A stretch of DNA of 64,000 bases from Arthrobacter sp. MN05-02 (GCA_004001285.1 AP018697.1:3348001-3412000); one strand, 5' to 3'. Counted from the stretch's first letter, positions 17,309 to 26,467 are shown. The notes: a model not told the origin generated them from the sequence alone. Translations and numbers: made by a program.

Positions 17309-18787
17309 ATGACCACCGAAACGCACCTGCTGTCCGACTACCCGCCGGACGTGCCCATCTCCGCAGGAGAGGTGGCAGCAGCCATCCGCTCCGCCGGGCG
17401 CCCGCCGCGGATCTTCGTCGTCCTCGACGACGACCCGACCGGGACACAGTCCGTCGCAGACCTCCCCGTCCTGACCCGGTGGGAGACCGAGGACTTCTCC
17501 TGGGCCTTCCGTCAGGGGAAGCCGGCCGTCTACGTGCTCACGAACACCCGCAGCCTCGACGCACCGGAGGCGGCGGCCCGAAACGAGGAGATCGTCCGGA
17601 ATGCCCTCGCCGCAGCCGCTGCGGAGGCCACCGCCCTGCGACTCGGCTTTGTGAGCCGCAGCGACTCCACGCTCCGCGGGCACTTCCCCCTCGAACCCGA
17701 CACGATCGCAGCGACCGTCCTGGACGCCACGGGGGAATCCACCGACGGCGTCGTGATCGTCCCGGCTTTCCCGGACGCCGGCCGCATCACGATCGGCGGT
17801 GTGCACTACGTGCGGGCGCCGGACCTCGGCGAGGACCGGCTCGTCCCCGTGTCCGACACGGAGTTCGCCCATGACGCCACCTTCGGCTACCGGAACGCCT
17901 CCCTCGCGCAGTACGTGGAGGAGAAGACCGGCGGACGTGTCCCGGCGGCGTCCGTGATCGTCCTGGACCTCGGCATCATCCGCGCGGGAAGCAGGGGTGG
18001 CGGCGCCCGGGCGTCGGCCCGTGCCATCGCGGATGCCGTCGCAGATGCGACCGAGGCTGCACCGATCGTCGCCGACGTCGTGACCGAGAACGACCTCCGG
18101 GCCCTCGCGCTCGGCCTGGAGGAAGCGGAACACCGAGGGAAGAAGCTCCTGTACCGCGTCGGACCGCCCTTCGTGCGGGCACGCATCGGCCAGGAGATCC
18201 GCGCCGAACTCACCGGCCGCGAGGCCTACGCCGGCAACGAGCCATCGACGGCGGGCGGGCTGATCGTGGTCGGCTCGCACGTCGGGGTCACCACCCGGCA
18301 GCTCGGCATCCTCACCGAGCAGCACCGGCGCGCACACACCATCGAGATCGACGTCGAGCAGCTCCTCGACGAGCGTTCGGCGCGGCACCTCGACGCGGTC
18401 GTCGCGGACGTCGTCGCACGGCTCGCGCAGGGCGACGTCATCCTCCACACGAGCCGCCTGCTGGTCCGGACCAGCGACGCCGCCGCCAGCCTCGGGATCG
18501 CCCGGACGGTCTCCGCCGCCGTCGTCGCCGTCGTGAACCGCACCCTGGGACTGTTCCCGCCCCGCTTCGTGATCGCCAAGGGAGGGATCACCTCCTCGGA
18601 CGTGGCCGCGCACGGCCTGCAGATCAGGCACGCCATGGTCCGGGGCCCGATGCTCCCGGGCATCGTGAGCCTGTGGGAGCCGGTGGACGGGCCCGCGAAG
18701 GGCATCCCGTTCGTCGTCTTCGCCGGCAACGTGGGGGACGATTCATCCCTCGCCGACGTCACGAGGAAACTCAGCTCCACCTTCTGA
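17309..18787 (+). CDS. Four-carbon acid sugar kinase family protein (DUF1537)
   Basis: A 492-residue ATP-dependent kinase of the OtnK/DtnK/OiaK group. The N-terminal substrate domain has VLDDDPTGTQSVADLPVL and RSDSTLRGHFPLE. The C-terminal nucleotide domain has FVIAKGGITSSDVA and ends with a GNVGDD loop. Known members phosphorylate threonates, 3-oxo-tetronates or 3-oxo-isoapionate. The next gene encodes an LtnD-like dehydrogenase, the usual partner. No OtnC-type decarboxylase gene is present nearby, so the following step must be carried out by another protein. Confidence 0.9.
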   Translation: MTTETHLLSDYPPDVPISAGEVAAAIRSAGRPPRIFVVLDDDPTGTQSVADLPVLTRWETEDFSWAFRQGKPAVYVLTNTRSLDAPEAAARNEEIVRNALAAAAAEATALRLGFVSRSDSTLRGHFPLEPDTIAATVLDATGESTDGVVIVPAFPDAGRITIGGVHYVRAPDLGEDRLVPVSDTEFAHDATFGYRNASLAQYVEEKTGGRVPAASVIVLDLGIIRAGSRGGGARASARAIADAVADATEAAPIVADVVTENDLRALALGLEEAEHRGKKLLYRVGPPFVRARIGQEIRAELTGREAYAGNEPSTAGGLIVVGSHVGVTTRQLGILTEQHRRAHTIEIDVEQLLDERSARHLDAVVADVVARLAQGDVILHTSRLLVRTSDAAASLGIARTVSAAVVAVVNRTLGLFPPRFVIAKGGITSSDVAAHGLQIRHAMVRGPMLPGIVSLWEPVDGPAKGIPFVVFAGNVGDDSSLADVTRKLSSTF

Positions 18788-18826
18788 CACCCCCCAGCTC
18801 CTGACCAGCATTGGAAGGCGATCCCC

Positions 18827-19723
18827 ATGACCGACAGCTACTCCGTCACAGTCCTCGGCCTCGGCGCCATGGGCCTGCCGATGGCCACCCGCCTCGCCAC
18901 GGGCCTCACGGTCCACGGCTTCGATATCGCGGAGCCGAGGCTCGCGCTGGCACGCGAGGCCGGGATCCGCACCTTCGCCTCGGCGCAGGAGGCGGCGACG
19001 GGCACGGACGCGCTGCTCCTCGCGGTCCGCAACGGCGAACAGCTCGACGACGTCCTGTTCGGCAGCACGGGCGTCGCCCCCGTGCTGAGGCAGGGCGCCG
19101 TCGTCATCCTCACCAGCACGGTCGGGACCGACGCGATCCCGGCCACCGTCGCACGCCTCGCGGACTACGGCGTCGCCCTGGTCGACGCACCCCTCTCCGG
19201 GGGCCCGAAGCGTGCCGGCGAGGGGGACCTCCTGATCGTGGTGGGAGCCGCGCCCGACGCGCTCGAGGGAGCACGTCCCGTCCTGGACCTCCTGGCGTCC
19301 ACCCTGACCGTGGTCGGGGACAATCCCGGGGACGGACAGGCGCTCAAGACCGTCAATCAGCTGCTGTGCGGCGTGCACATCGCGGCCGCGGCCGAAGCGA
19401 TGGCCCTCGCCGACGCCCTCGGGCTGGACCCCGCCAAGACCCTCGCCGCCCTCGAAGCCGGGGCGGCCGGATCCTTCATGCTCTCGAACCGCGGACCGCG
19501 GATGCTGGAGGCCTACTCGGAGGAGGGAGCGGAGGTGCTCAGCCGCCTCGACATCTTCGTCAAGGACATGGGCATCGTCGGCAAGGCGACCCGTGCCGCA
19601 GGCCTCGCCTCGCCGGTCGCTTCGGCCGCGGAGCAGCTCTACCTCCTGGGACAGGCGCAGGGCCTCGCCGCGGAGGACGACTCGGCGGTGATCCGGGTGA
19701 TCGCTCCCGCCCGGCATCCCTGA
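18827..19723 (+). CDS. NAD(P)-dependent beta-hydroxyacid dehydrogenase, LtnD-like
   Basis: A 298-residue enzyme of the 3-hydroxyisobutyrate dehydrogenase family. It shows GLGAMGLPMATRLA at the cofactor site, the substrate loop DAPLSGGPKRAGEGDL, and the catalytic lysine in LKTVNQLL. In L-threonate pathways LtnD of this family oxidises C2 before isomerisation and phosphorylation by a DUF1537 kinase. The gene starts 39 bases after the kinase stop, in keeping with that pairing. Tartronate semialdehyde reductase is an alternative. Confidence 0.88.
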   Translation: MTDSYSVTVLGLGAMGLPMATRLATGLTVHGFDIAEPRLALAREAGIRTFASAQEAATGTDALLLAVRNGEQLDDVLFGSTGVAPVLRQGAVVILTSTVGTDAIPATVARLADYGVALVDAPLSGGPKRAGEGDLLIVVGAAPDALEGARPVLDLLASTLTVVGDNPGDGQALKTVNQLLCGVHIAAAAEAMALADALGLDPAKTLAALEAGAAGSFMLSNRGPRMLEAYSEEGAEVLSRLDIFVKDMGIVGKATRAAGLASPVASAAEQLYLLGQAQGLAAEDDSAVIRVIAPARHP

Positions 19724-19786
19724 GGAGCTGCCCGCACTCCTCGGTGGTCGACCTCCGGTGCAGCCTCGCGCCCGGGCTGCCGCAGG

Positions 19787-20010
19787 ACTCCGTTCCGTTC
19801 CACGCTTTGATCCCGACACAGGCGACGACGGTGAGGGGAACGGACAGGATCGCGCCGATGATACCGGTGAGGACTGTGCCTGCGGTGACGGCGACAAGGG
19901 TCACCAGAGGATGGACGCTGGGGGCGTGGCCCACGACGACGCCGAGCACGATCGGAGCGGTGGCGGGCCCGTTGGTGACCGGGGCGCCGACCGTGACGGA
20001 GGCTCCTCCA
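19787..20010 (-). pseudogene. AI-2E family transporter, decayed C-terminal remnant
   Basis: On the minus strand a continuous frame reads VTNGPATAPIVLGVVVGHAP, then SVHPLVTLVAVTAGTVLTGI and GAILSVPLTVVACVGIKAW. This matches the last two helices of AI-2E/PerM-type transporters. The segment normally between VLGVVV and the SVHPLV helix (about 15-20 residues) is absent, there is no start, and no upstream helices can be found before the neighbouring channel gene. I read it as a deletion remnant without function. Confidence 0.65.
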
Positions 20011-20059
20011 GAAGCCGCTGGGTGTGCCTTCCGTCCGGAGTGCCCGCAGTCGCCCCGGT

Positions 20060-20785
20060 TCAGGAGTTGATGGTCGGGCCGGGTGGGCCGGGTGGGCCGG
20101 GTGGGCCTGGTGGAGGTGGGGCCGGGTCGGTTCCGCGCAGGAAGAAGGCGCCGAGGGACCCGGCGAGGGTGGCGAAGACCGCCACCGAGTAGACAGCGAG
20201 GATCACCTGCAGGATGCGGGCGAAGGGTGTCGTCGGGGTGAGGCCGCTACCGGTGATCGTCGCCATCGCGGATTCGAAGAGGGCGTCCGCGTAGGACCCG
20301 TGCGTGCCCGTCGCGTACAGCAATTGGCTCGAGGCGAGGACGACCACCGCGGTCACAGCAGCCAACCACCCGATCCGGCTCGACAGGAGGCGCCCGGCCG
20401 ATCTGGAGCCGCGTACGCCTGCGGAGATGATGCCGCCGAAACGTGCTAAACGGGCCAGCCGTACGAGACGCACCGCCTGCAGTGCCCGGAAGAAGCGCAG
20501 GAACGGTACGAGGAGGAAGACGACCTGCCACCAGTTCTTCCTCCAGAACGCTCGACCGAATCCCGCGATGTAGGCCCGGAGCAGGAACTCCGCGACGAAC
20601 ACCGCCCAGAACACCCACCCCAGCACGGTGAAGAACAGGGTCATACCGGCGCCGGTGGCCAGGATCTGCCCGAGCACCACGAACAGGAAGATGACGCCCA
20701 GGATCCCCATGGGCTTGTCCAGACGGACCGCCACCGCCTCCGCGCGGCGCAAACCCGTGTCCTGCCCCATTCCTGGCCCGTTCAT
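20060..20785 (-). CDS. Voltage-gated ion channel-like protein with atypical selectivity filter
   Basis: A 241-residue protein with the six-helix channel layout. The fourth helix carries regularly spaced arginines (RALQAVRLVRLARLARF), as in voltage sensors. The pore loop reads ATITGSGLTP where potassium channels have TVGYG, followed by a last helix LQVILAVYSVAVFATLAG. The C-terminus is a collagen-like tail of Pro-Pro-Gly triplets encoded by a 9-base tandem repeat. Ion selectivity cannot be predicted and potassium conduction should not be assumed. Confidence 0.8.
   Translation of the reverse strand: MNGPGMGQDTGLRRAEAVAVRLDKPMGILGVIFLFVVLGQILATGAGMTLFFTVLGWVFWAVFVAEFLLRAYIAGFGRAFWRKNWWQVVFLLVPFLRFFRALQAVRLVRLARLARFGGIISAGVRGSRSAGRLLSSRIGWLAAVTAVVVLASSQLLYATGTHGSYADALFESAMATITGSGLTPTTPFARILQVILAVYSVAVFATLAGSLGAFFLRGTDPAPPPPGPPGPPGPPGPTINS
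20076..20111. repeat. Nine-base tandem repeat GGGCCGGGT, four copies
   Basis: Three exact copies of GGGCCGGGT and one variant (GGGCCTGGT) lie inside the 3' end of the channel gene and encode its Pro-Pro-Gly tail on the minus strand. Copy number could change by slippage, and the plus strand has closely spaced G runs. Confidence 0.85.
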
Positions 20786-20849
20786 CAGCTCGCTTCCATC
20801 AGTGTTCCTGCGTCAGGCCTCGTTCAGACGTATCGGGTCATCGATCCAC

Positions 20850-21386
20850 TCATCGGTGTTCGTCTGCGGGGTAGCCGGTGATGCCGTTCATTGCCGTTCC
20901 GCTGCCGAGCTTGCTGGTGGGGATGACGCTGAGTGTGCCGTTGGTCTCGAGGACCACGGCGGCGACGGAGGACAGATCCCCGGTGCCGGTGCTGCGTACC
21001 GCTTGGAGGACTTCGGATTCGGTGAGCCGGTTACGGCGGAGCTCGTCGTGCTGCGGTTGTCCGTCGACGACGAGGGCGGTGGGTCTGGAAGTGATGGTGT
21101 TCCGCGCGCCGGGCCGGCGTGCGGATACCCACGCGACGATGAACCGCAGTCCCGCCAGAAGGAGAAGGGCTGTGAGGCCTTCGGCGTAGGCCACGTCGGA
21201 GCTGAGCAGGATCGTTGCCAGGGTGGAGCCGAGAGCCACAGTGACGATGAAGTCGAAGGCGTTGAGCTGACTCAACGTCCGCTTGCTGGAAAGCCGAAGC
21301 ACTCCTACCAGGGTTGCGTAGGACGCCGCTCCGACGATGAGGACCCGCACGATGTCGGCCCAGGAGTCAAACCACATCACCAGCAC
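20850..21386 (-). CDS. DUF421 (YetF-like) membrane protein
   Basis: A 178-residue protein with three N-terminal helices and a C-terminal soluble domain. The signature RLSSKRTLSQLNAFDFIVTV matches the conserved helix of the family, and the domain includes LVVDGQPQHDELRRNRLTE. Members are common in spore formers and actinobacteria, with unclear function. The start is either GTG at 21386 or ATG at 21377; a GGGGG stretch stands just upstream of both. Confidence 0.87.
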   Translation of the reverse strand: MLVMWFDSWADIVRVLIVGAASYATLVGVLRLSSKRTLSQLNAFDFIVTVALGSTLATILLSSDVAYAEGLTALLLLAGLRFIVAWVSARRPGARNTITSRPTALVVDGQPQHDELRRNRLTESEVLQAVRSTGTGDLSSVAAVVLETNGTLSVIPTSKLGSGTAMNGITGYPADEHR

Positions 21387-21591
21387 CCCCGTGTCCCATC
21401 ATGATGATGACCGTGGGCCCAGTACATGGGTGAGCTCTCGTGAGCATCGTGCTGGCGTTGATCATCGTGTTGTCCTCCACCGCGGTTCGGGTAGGCCTTT
21501 CACCTGCTGTTTCCGACAGTACGCTGCAGCGATCCGCCTGTACGACCATCGGGATGCCGTCCCCGAACGTCCGCCCCAGAACAACGATGGA

Positions 21592-21990
21592 TCAGATGCG
21601 AGTGCTGAGCCTGTCGATGAACTGATCCGCCTGGGCGAGGTTCCGCGCGAGCTTGTCCCGCTGGTGCACGGCCCGTTCGAGGAACACAGCCAGCGGATCC
21701 GCACCGTGCGAGTCACCTGTCTCCGGCTCGGCGAGGAGGCCGAGGATCTCGCTCATCTCCTCGAGGGAGAACCCCAGGGGTTTCATCTGCTTGATGACCA
21801 TGAGGCGCTCGACATCCTCCTCGGAGAACACCCTGAAACCACCTTCTGTCCGCGCGGTAGCCGGCAGCAACCCCACATCGTCGTAGTGACGGATGGTCCG
21901 CAACGACAGACCCGTACGCTCGGCCAGCTCGCCGATATGCATCCTGCCGGCACCGGTACCCGTACTGATACGGGTGCTATTGGTCCTCAT
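21592..21990 (-). CDS. MerR family transcriptional regulator
   Basis: A 132-residue regulator. The winged helix-turn-helix begins MHIGELAERTGLSLRTIRHY and continues with GGFRVFSEEDVERLMVIKQM; a long coiled-coil dimerisation helix follows. There is no C-terminal cysteine cluster, so metal sensing is not evident. AGGAGG nine bases before the ATG at 21990 supports a start 16 codons upstream of the classical beginning. It is divergent from the SulP gene with a MerR-type dyad between them. Confidence 0.9.
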   Translation of the reverse strand: MRTNSTRISTGTGAGRMHIGELAERTGLSLRTIRHYDDVGLLPATARTEGGFRVFSEEDVERLMVIKQMKPLGFSLEEMSEILGLLAEPETGDSHGADPLAVFLERAVHQRDKLARNLAQADQFIDRLSTRI

Positions 21991-22014
21991 GCCGATCTTC
22001 CTCCTGGTCGAACA

Positions 22015-22046
22015 TCAACTCTACCATCACGTTAGGGTACAGTTGA
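22015..22046. promoter_or_regulatory. MerR-type operator between merR and sulP
   Basis: TCAACTCTACC and GGTACAGTTGA form an inverted repeat (10 of 11 positions) separated by ten bases, in the middle of the divergent intergenic region. MerR proteins typically bind such dyads between widely spaced -35 and -10 boxes and activate the adjacent gene. Confidence 0.6.
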
Positions 22047-22085
22047 TCGTGCGAGTGAGCCGTTCCATCGAGCTCCTCATCTCTT

Positions 22086-22103
22086 GGGCGCGGTGCCGCG
22101 CCC
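22086..22103 (+). promoter_or_regulatory. GC-rich hairpin in the sulP leader
   Basis: GGGCGCGG and CCGCGCCC form an 8-base perfect stem with a two-base loop, about 60 bases before the sulP start. It could slow or stop leader transcription or shape the 5' untranslated region. I recognise no known riboswitch. Confidence 0.35.
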
Positions 22104-22164
22104 CCTCGATCATCAGCAGAGTGAAGGCGCACGTGCGTCTTCTCGACCATGAACGGAGCCAGAA

Positions 22165-23688
22165 ATGGCCGTCGCAGAAACTGGACGTGCTCCGGCTATC
22201 ACCCCCGAGCAGCAGCAATCGATTCGGGACACCCTCAGGTCCCCGCGACGGTTGAAGACCGAAGTCCTCGCCGGCCTCGTCGTCGCTCTGGCCCTGATCC
22301 CGGAAGCCATCGCCTTCTCGATCATCGCCGGCGTCGATCCGCGGCTCGGGCTCTTCGCGTCCTTCACGATGGCTGTCACCATCGCCTTCGTCGGTGGCAG
22401 GCCTGCCATGATCTCCGCTGCCACCGGGGCGGTCGCGCTGGTGATCGCACCCTTGGTGGCATCCCACGGCGTGGACTACTTCATCGCGGCCGTCATCCTC
22501 GCCGGGATCTTCCAGGTCATCCTCGGAGTCGCGGGGGTGGCCAGGCTCATGCGCTTCATTCCGCGCTCGGTCATGATCGGTTTCGTCAATGCCCTGGCGA
22601 TCCTGATCTTCATGTCCCAGGTGCCCGAACTCCTCGGCGTTCCGTGGCTCGTCTATCCTCTCGTGGTCCTGGGCCTGGTCATCGTGTTCGGCCTCCCCAA
22701 GCTGACAAAGGCTGTACCTGCGCCGTTGGTCGCCATCGTGGTCCTGACCGCGATCACCGTCACCGCCGCCGTCGCCGTGCCGACGGTGGGCGACAAGGGC
22801 GAACTGCCGGAGTCCCTACCGACCCTGTTCGTCCCGAACGTGCCGCTGAACCTCGAGACCCTGCAGATCATCTTCCCGTTCGCCCTGGCCGTGGCCTTCG
22901 TCGGTCTGCTCGAGTCCCTGATGACCGCCAAGCTCGTCGACGATGTCACCGACACCCGCTCCTCCAAGAGCCGGGAGGCATGGGGCCAGGGAATCGCGAA
23001 CATCGTCACCGGCTTCACCGGCGGCATGGGTGGCTGCGCGATGATCGGCCAGACCATGATCAACGTGAAGGCCTCCGGGGCCCGCACCCGCATCTCCACC
23101 TTCCTCGCCGGGGCCTTCCTGCTCCTCCTGGTCGTCACCCTCGGCGGCATCGTCTCCCTGATCCCCATGGCAGCCCTGGTTGCCGTGATGATCTTCGTCT
23201 CGATCGTCACCTTCGACTGGCACAGCATCCAGCCGGGCACCCTCAAGCGCATGCCCAAGAGCGAGACTGCCGTCATGCTCGCCACCGTCATCGTCACCGT
23301 CTGGACCCACAACCTCGCCATCGGCGTCGGGGTCGGAGTCCTCGTCGCCATGGTCGCCTTCGCCCGCCGCGTCGCTCATTTCGTCACCGTCGACCGCACC
23401 GAAGAGATTGTGGACGGCGACCGCCATGCCACGTACACGGTGGACGGTGAACTGTTCTTCGCCTCCTCCAATGACCTCTACACCCAGTTCGAGTACGCCA
23501 CCGACCCCCACAAGGTGACCATCGACCTGCGCGGATCGCACCTCTGGGACGCCTCCACCGTCGCCGCGCTCGACGCCATCCAGGAGAAATACCGCACTCA
23601 CGGCACTGACGTGAGAATCGTCGGACTCAACGAAGCCTCCACCCTGATGCGCGAACGCCTCGGCGGGAGACTCGGCGCCGGCGACTAG
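22165..23688 (+). CDS. SulP family anion transporter with STAS domain
   Basis: A 507-residue transporter. About 10-12 helices are followed by a cytoplasmic STAS domain from about residue 415. The SulP signature region is seen in [20 protein letters not shown], and the segment [20 protein letters not shown] is conserved in bacterial members. The STAS domain includes [20 protein letters not shown]. Substrates in the family range from sulfate to bicarbonate and dicarboxylates. Control by the divergent MerR protein suggests an induced rather than housekeeping role. Confidence 0.93.
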   Translation: MAVAETGRAPAITPEQQQSIRDTLRSPRRLKTEVLAGLVVALALIPEAIAFSIIAGVDPRLGLFASFTMAVTIAFVGGRPAMISAATGAVALVIAPLVASHGVDYFIAAVILAGIFQVILGVAGVARLMRFIPRSVMIGFVNALAILIFMSQVPELLGVPWLVYPLVVLGLVIVFGLPKLTKAVPAPLVAIVVLTAITVTAAVAVPTVGDKGELPESLPTLFVPNVPLNLETLQIIFPFALAVAFVGLLESLMTAKLVDDVTDTRSSKSREAWGQGIANIVTGFTGGMGGCAMIGQTMINVKASGARTRISTFLAGAFLLLLVVTLGGIVSLIPMAALVAVMIFVSIVTFDWHSIQPGTLKRMPKSETAVMLATVIVTVWTHNLAIGVGVGVLVAMVAFARRVAHFVTVDRTEEIVDGDRHATYTVDGELFFASSNDLYTQFEYATDPHKVTIDLRGSHLWDASTVAALDAIQEKYRTHGTDVRIVGLNEASTLMRERLGGRLGAGD

Positions 23689-23916
23689 AGGTCGCCTGCT
23701 CCTCCTGTGCGTGAAGGTACTCGAGGAAACCCCTTGTCGTGTGTTCGGCCGGGTAGGACTGTCCGGCTTTCTGGAGGTGTCCGGGCCTCTGCCGATCGCT
23801 AGACTTGTTGCACTGTCGCTGTTCGGGCGGTTCTTTGTTCGTTCTTCTTGATGGTGCCTGCAGCAGGTTCAGCCCGCATCGTTCGGCGGAGACCCAACCT
23901 TTCAAGGGGACGCACG

Positions 23917-24687
23917 ATGCAGGACTCGTTCAACAGCAGCACCCCGGATCCTTCGGAGCCAGCTCCGGCGGGCAGCGTGAACTCGGGACTCGGTGCTCAA
24001 CTGCACCAGGCAGCCGCCGACAGCGGGGACATCGTGGATTTCCTCGATTACCTGACGAAGATCGCCGTCGATGTGCTGACCGAACCCGGCCGTGACGTGT
24101 TCTGCGGGGTGACGCTGCTGAGGCCGAAGAGGGCCGGCACCGTTGCCAGCAGCAGCGACCAGGCCCGCCAGATGGATGAGGTCCAATACCGGTTCGATGA
24201 CGGGCCGTGCCTGACTGCGGCGCGGGAGGAGCGGGAAGTCTACATTGCGGACGTGGATGACCTGGACGCGGACTCGACGTACCGGCAGGCGATGAGGGAG
24301 CAGGGAGCGGTCTCGGTCCTGGCGGTACCGATCCTTCTTCCCGGGGATACCTACAGTGCTCTGAACCTGTATTCCGACCGGCGCGATGCCTTTGGCGCCG
24401 GCGCCCGTCGGGTCGCGCAGAAATTCGCGGCGGAGGCCTCGAAGTCCCTGAGTATCGCCGCGCACATAGCGACCCTCGTCGATACCGGCACCGACCTCCG
24501 CGCGGCCATGAAGAACCGGGGCACCATCGACACCGCGATCGGGGTGATCATGGCTCAAAACACGTGCTCCCAGGAACAGGCCTTCTCCATTCTCCGCCGG
24601 GCAGCCAGTACCCGGAACATGAAACTGCACGAACTCGCGGACAGCCTCATCACGTCGGTTCCCGCAGATACGCCCGGAACCGTCTGA
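23917..24687 (+). CDS. GAF and ANTAR domain protein (RNA-binding antiterminator)
   Basis: A 256-residue response protein. The GAF domain covers about residues 40-180 (QMDEVQYRFDDGPCLTAARE, then SVLAVPILLPGDTYSALNLY). The ANTAR helices cover about 190-245 (RGTIDTAIGVIMAQNTCSQE). ANTAR domains bind paired stem-loops in nascent RNA and prevent termination. AAGGGGA six bases before the ATG supports this start over a longer one. It is paralogous to the protein at 52809-53552, with the same domain order. The signal sensed by the GAF domain is unknown. Confidence 0.92.
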   Translation: MQDSFNSSTPDPSEPAPAGSVNSGLGAQLHQAAADSGDIVDFLDYLTKIAVDVLTEPGRDVFCGVTLLRPKRAGTVASSSDQARQMDEVQYRFDDGPCLTAAREEREVYIADVDDLDADSTYRQAMREQGAVSVLAVPILLPGDTYSALNLYSDRRDAFGAGARRVAQKFAAEASKSLSIAAHIATLVDTGTDLRAAMKNRGTIDTAIGVIMAQNTCSQEQAFSILRRAASTRNMKLHELADSLITSVPADTPGTV

Positions 24688-24998
24688 GACCCAGCTGCGC
24701 GGCCGTGAGGCCGGCACGAACACGATGGTCACCGCCAGTTGGGGCACTGTGCTCAGTCGACGCAGGGCAAGTCAGGGAGCAGGGGGCAACAGGGACTGTG
24801 CAGGGTGGGTCGGCTGTGACTGCTGTTCGGTCATCCCCTGTCGACGAGTGGAACCCGAAGGGTGAAGTTTCCATCCGTCCACCCGTGAGTGAGTGATGGG
24901 CGAGTTCGGCTTTGACAGCCCTCCCGGCATGTAGGAGGCACGAGTCAACGCTGCCTGGAGCCCGAGTGTCCGCGTGCGGCGTGTGATAGGCATGGGCT
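24688..24998. other. 311-base intergenic region without recognisable gene
   Basis: No frame shows credible codon use or homology and I see no strong hairpin. It may hold the promoter of the MarR gene, but no clear -35/-10 pair stands out. Confidence 0.5.
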
Positions 24999-25454
24999 AT
25001 GGACTCCAGTACCGGGCGCTTCCTCGGCCCTGCGGACAACTTGCCGACGATCGATCTGGTGCGGCGCATGTCGATCTTCGTGGCTGGTCTGGAGAAGGAA
25101 CACGCTGAACAGGCCGGCCTGAACGTGACCGCGACCCGCGCTCTGGCCCTCATCGTCGAAGCAGACGCCGGCGTCGAGGCTTTCAACCCGCGGGCCCTCG
25201 CCGATGTGCTCGACATGTCCACGGCCAGCATGACTGCGATCACCGACCGGCTGGAGGGCGCCGGCCTTGTCGAACGCCGCCCCAACGTCGCCGACCGACG
25301 TCGGATCTGCTTGCATCCCACCCAGCAAGGCAGCTCCTTGCACCACCGGCTCCGGCACGAACTCAAAACTGCTGTCGATACAGGGCTGGCCGCACTGACC
25401 AGCCCGGAGCACCGCGCGTTCCGCAAAGGCCTGACCGCCCTCGCCCGCCTGTGA
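24999..25454 (+). CDS. MarR family transcriptional regulator
   Basis: A 151-residue winged-helix regulator. Recognition helix and wing are seen in LADVLDMSTASMTAITDRL and LVERRPNVADRRRICLHPT, with the Asp-Arg-Arg of the wing conserved. Helices on either side form the dimer interface. There is no obvious divergent target gene; the stress-related genes around it are candidates. The ATG at 24999 lacks a strong ribosome site. Confidence 0.88.
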   Translation: MDSSTGRFLGPADNLPTIDLVRRMSIFVAGLEKEHAEQAGLNVTATRALALIVEADAGVEAFNPRALADVLDMSTASMTAITDRLEGAGLVERRPNVADRRRICLHPTQQGSSLHHRLRHELKTAVDTGLAALTSPEHRAFRKGLTALARL

Positions 25455-25651
25455 CCGCCCCACAACACCCACATCCGCACTCACGGACTGTGGCCAGGCC
25501 TATCCTGTCCGGCCTCGAGGATGCTCACGCTACTGATCGCTAGATATCCTAGCTTTACATTCACCTAGGTACTTGCTTAGGCTGATGCCAGGTCAAGAAG
25601 CGGCCGATTCAGGTCTTCGAGGAAGCTCGAAGGTGTTCAAAGGTTCAGCTC

Positions 25652-26284
25652 ATGTCGCTAGCTCCCCTGATGTCTCTGCCTGGTGCAGGCTCTGACGCAC
25701 GCACTGTTCTGCCCGCTGATTCCTCGTCCCTCGAGGTGATGGCCCCAGCCGAGCTGGTCGGTCTGCCATCCGGGGGTCTGGAAAGGACTGCACAGGAGGA
25801 CTCCTCGTTGCATGGTGATCCGTCGGAGGTGCCGTTCGATCTCACCGAGGAGACGAATCGCAATCTCCGCCGGTGGAGCAACGCCCTGTACAAGGCTTTG
25901 GACGCCGATTTTCCACCCTACGGCGCGGTCGAGGACTTCGAACGGGTCGTAGCTGAGCTCGAGCGACGGAAAGCCAAGGACGACCAGGATTCACCGTCGG
26001 CACTGCGGGAGAAGTTCCGGGACAACGCACTGAGTCGTCGTTTCGAGCTGTTCCGCAACGGTCAGCTTGCCGGGTACGTGAGCTACACGATGCGGGCAGG
26101 AACAGTGAGGCTGAACCGAACTGTCGTCACTGCGGACTTCGACGGAATGGACCTCGAAGGCGTACTGATGCGCAACGTCATCCTCACGGCACACAAGCGC
26201 CGGCTCGCCGCCCTCCCCTACTGCCCGATAGCGCAAGCCTTTGTCCGCGAGAATCCGCAGTACCGCCAGTTGATGCACGCCTGA
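25652..26284 (+). CDS. Two-domain protein with C-terminal GNAT-like (YjdJ-type) domain
   Basis: A 210-residue protein. After a disordered first 60 residues comes a helical segment (about 68-110) with YKALDADFPPYGAVEDFERV. A C-terminal domain of the small acetyltransferase type (PF14542-like) follows, with RFELFRNGQLAGYVSYTM and AHKRRLAALPYCPIAQAFV. The same two-part architecture recurs at 28906-29553. Small YjdJ-type domains bind acetyl-CoA; the substrate here is unknown. The neighbours are stress proteins. Confidence 0.78.
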   Translation: MSLAPLMSLPGAGSDARTVLPADSSSLEVMAPAELVGLPSGGLERTAQEDSSLHGDPSEVPFDLTEETNRNLRRWSNALYKALDADFPPYGAVEDFERVVAELERRKAKDDQDSPSALREKFRDNALSRRFELFRNGQLAGYVSYTMRAGTVRLNRTVVTADFDGMDLEGVLMRNVILTAHKRRLAALPYCPIAQAFVRENPQYRQLMHA

Positions 26285-26467
26285 GCCACTGAATCACAAC
26301 TCCCCGTGCAGTCGGCACGAGAGCGGATCGAACGAGGACGAAACAGCTGCGCCGGTCATGTAGCGGCCGAGCAGCGTGGCACCTCGGACAGCTCATCGTG
26401 AATGAGGATCGACGCAGGCATGGCCGCGAAGTCGGTGGCAGAGCGCCGTGCCCCTGCGCGCCATTCA

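Noticed and set aside
21367..21549. Small minus-strand frame ending MGHGGAGDVV between DUF421 and merR
   Set aside because: No ribosome site or hydrophobic helix, overlaps the DUF421 start, and shows poor codon bias.
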